From Saonia flava (GTDB lineage Bacteria > Bacteroidota > Bacteroidia > Flavobacteriales > Flavobacteriaceae), in NCBI RefSeq assembly GCF_011927795.1, contig NZ_JAATJJ010000001.1, positions 1,477,397 to 1,541,396 on the forward strand: a DNA stretch of 64,000 nucleotides. Direction: 5' to 3'. Shown piece by piece: positions 63,954 to 64,000 of this stretch (the stretch's first letter is position 1; every line of letters starts with the position of its first letter). The notes under the pieces were generated by a model. The model had not been told where the DNA came from. It saw only the letters and a program-made list of their open reading frames with translations, and ran no database searches. Both the position numbers and the translations under genes were made by a program.

Positions 63954-64000
63954 ATCTTTGAATTGATTTTAGGTGGTTTAACATTTAGTCTTAAATCATT

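Overview
The window looks like a chromosomal segment of a marine member of the Flavobacteriaceae (Bacteroidota), perhaps near Maribacter, Zobellia, Arenibacter or Muricauda; the genus cannot be fixed from sequence reading alone. Pointers are the low-GC composition, TTTG/TAnnTTTG-type promoters without clear Shine-Dalgarno sites, SusC/SusD proteins, OMP_b-brl and DUF6089 envelope families, a FolK-deoxynucleoside kinase fusion, and the order CBS-nadK-DUF6089-uppS-bamA-ompH-ompH.

Bases 1-38,190 are mostly core genome. They hold folA, murI, the minus-strand envelope operon (CBS protein, nadK, DUF6089, uppS, bamA, two Skp-like chaperones), pdxJ with a hydrolase, an SGNH lipoprotein, the proteostasis run tig-clpP-clpX, a membrane-anchored AraC regulator, a GH3 protein, a DUF2797 protein, an AsmA protein, a YhhQ transporter, an OmpA/TSP3 porin, sppA, folK-dNK, an rRNA/tRNA methyltransferase and mutS. 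A TonB-like outer-membrane barrel gene lies divergent from a LytS/LytTR two-component pair. A small NTF2-like gene at 20,700 is framed by inverted repeats and an attC-like palindrome and looks like a mobile single-gene cassette.

At 38,189-38,392 lie tRNA-Gly(GCC) and tRNA-Leu(UAA). A decayed copy of the tRNA-Leu 3' end and its terminator recurs at about 47,765-47,835. The two copies bracket a complete iron/xenosiderophore-type uptake locus: an AraC regulator, a TonB receptor, a DUF4374 (XusB-like) lipoprotein, an exported ankyrin protein, a DUF2271 protein, and a PepSY membrane protein fused to flavodoxin and an NAD(P)H reductase. Directly beyond the second copy is a four-gene minus-strand operon: D12-class adenine methyltransferase, PtuA-like ABC/AAA ATPase, PtuB-like HNH nuclease, and a protein joining a PD-(D/E)XK-like nuclease segment to a DGQHR domain. 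This looks like a composite anti-phage or restriction system and is the strongest candidate for something undescribed.

The last part (56,252-63,953) is a SusC-SusD operon with two exported enzymes, a Tat-dependent enolase-superfamily dehydratase and a Sec-dependent RraA-like aldolase, suggesting periplasmic processing of a sugar-acid-like nutrient. A compound hairpin separates the transport genes from the enzyme genes.
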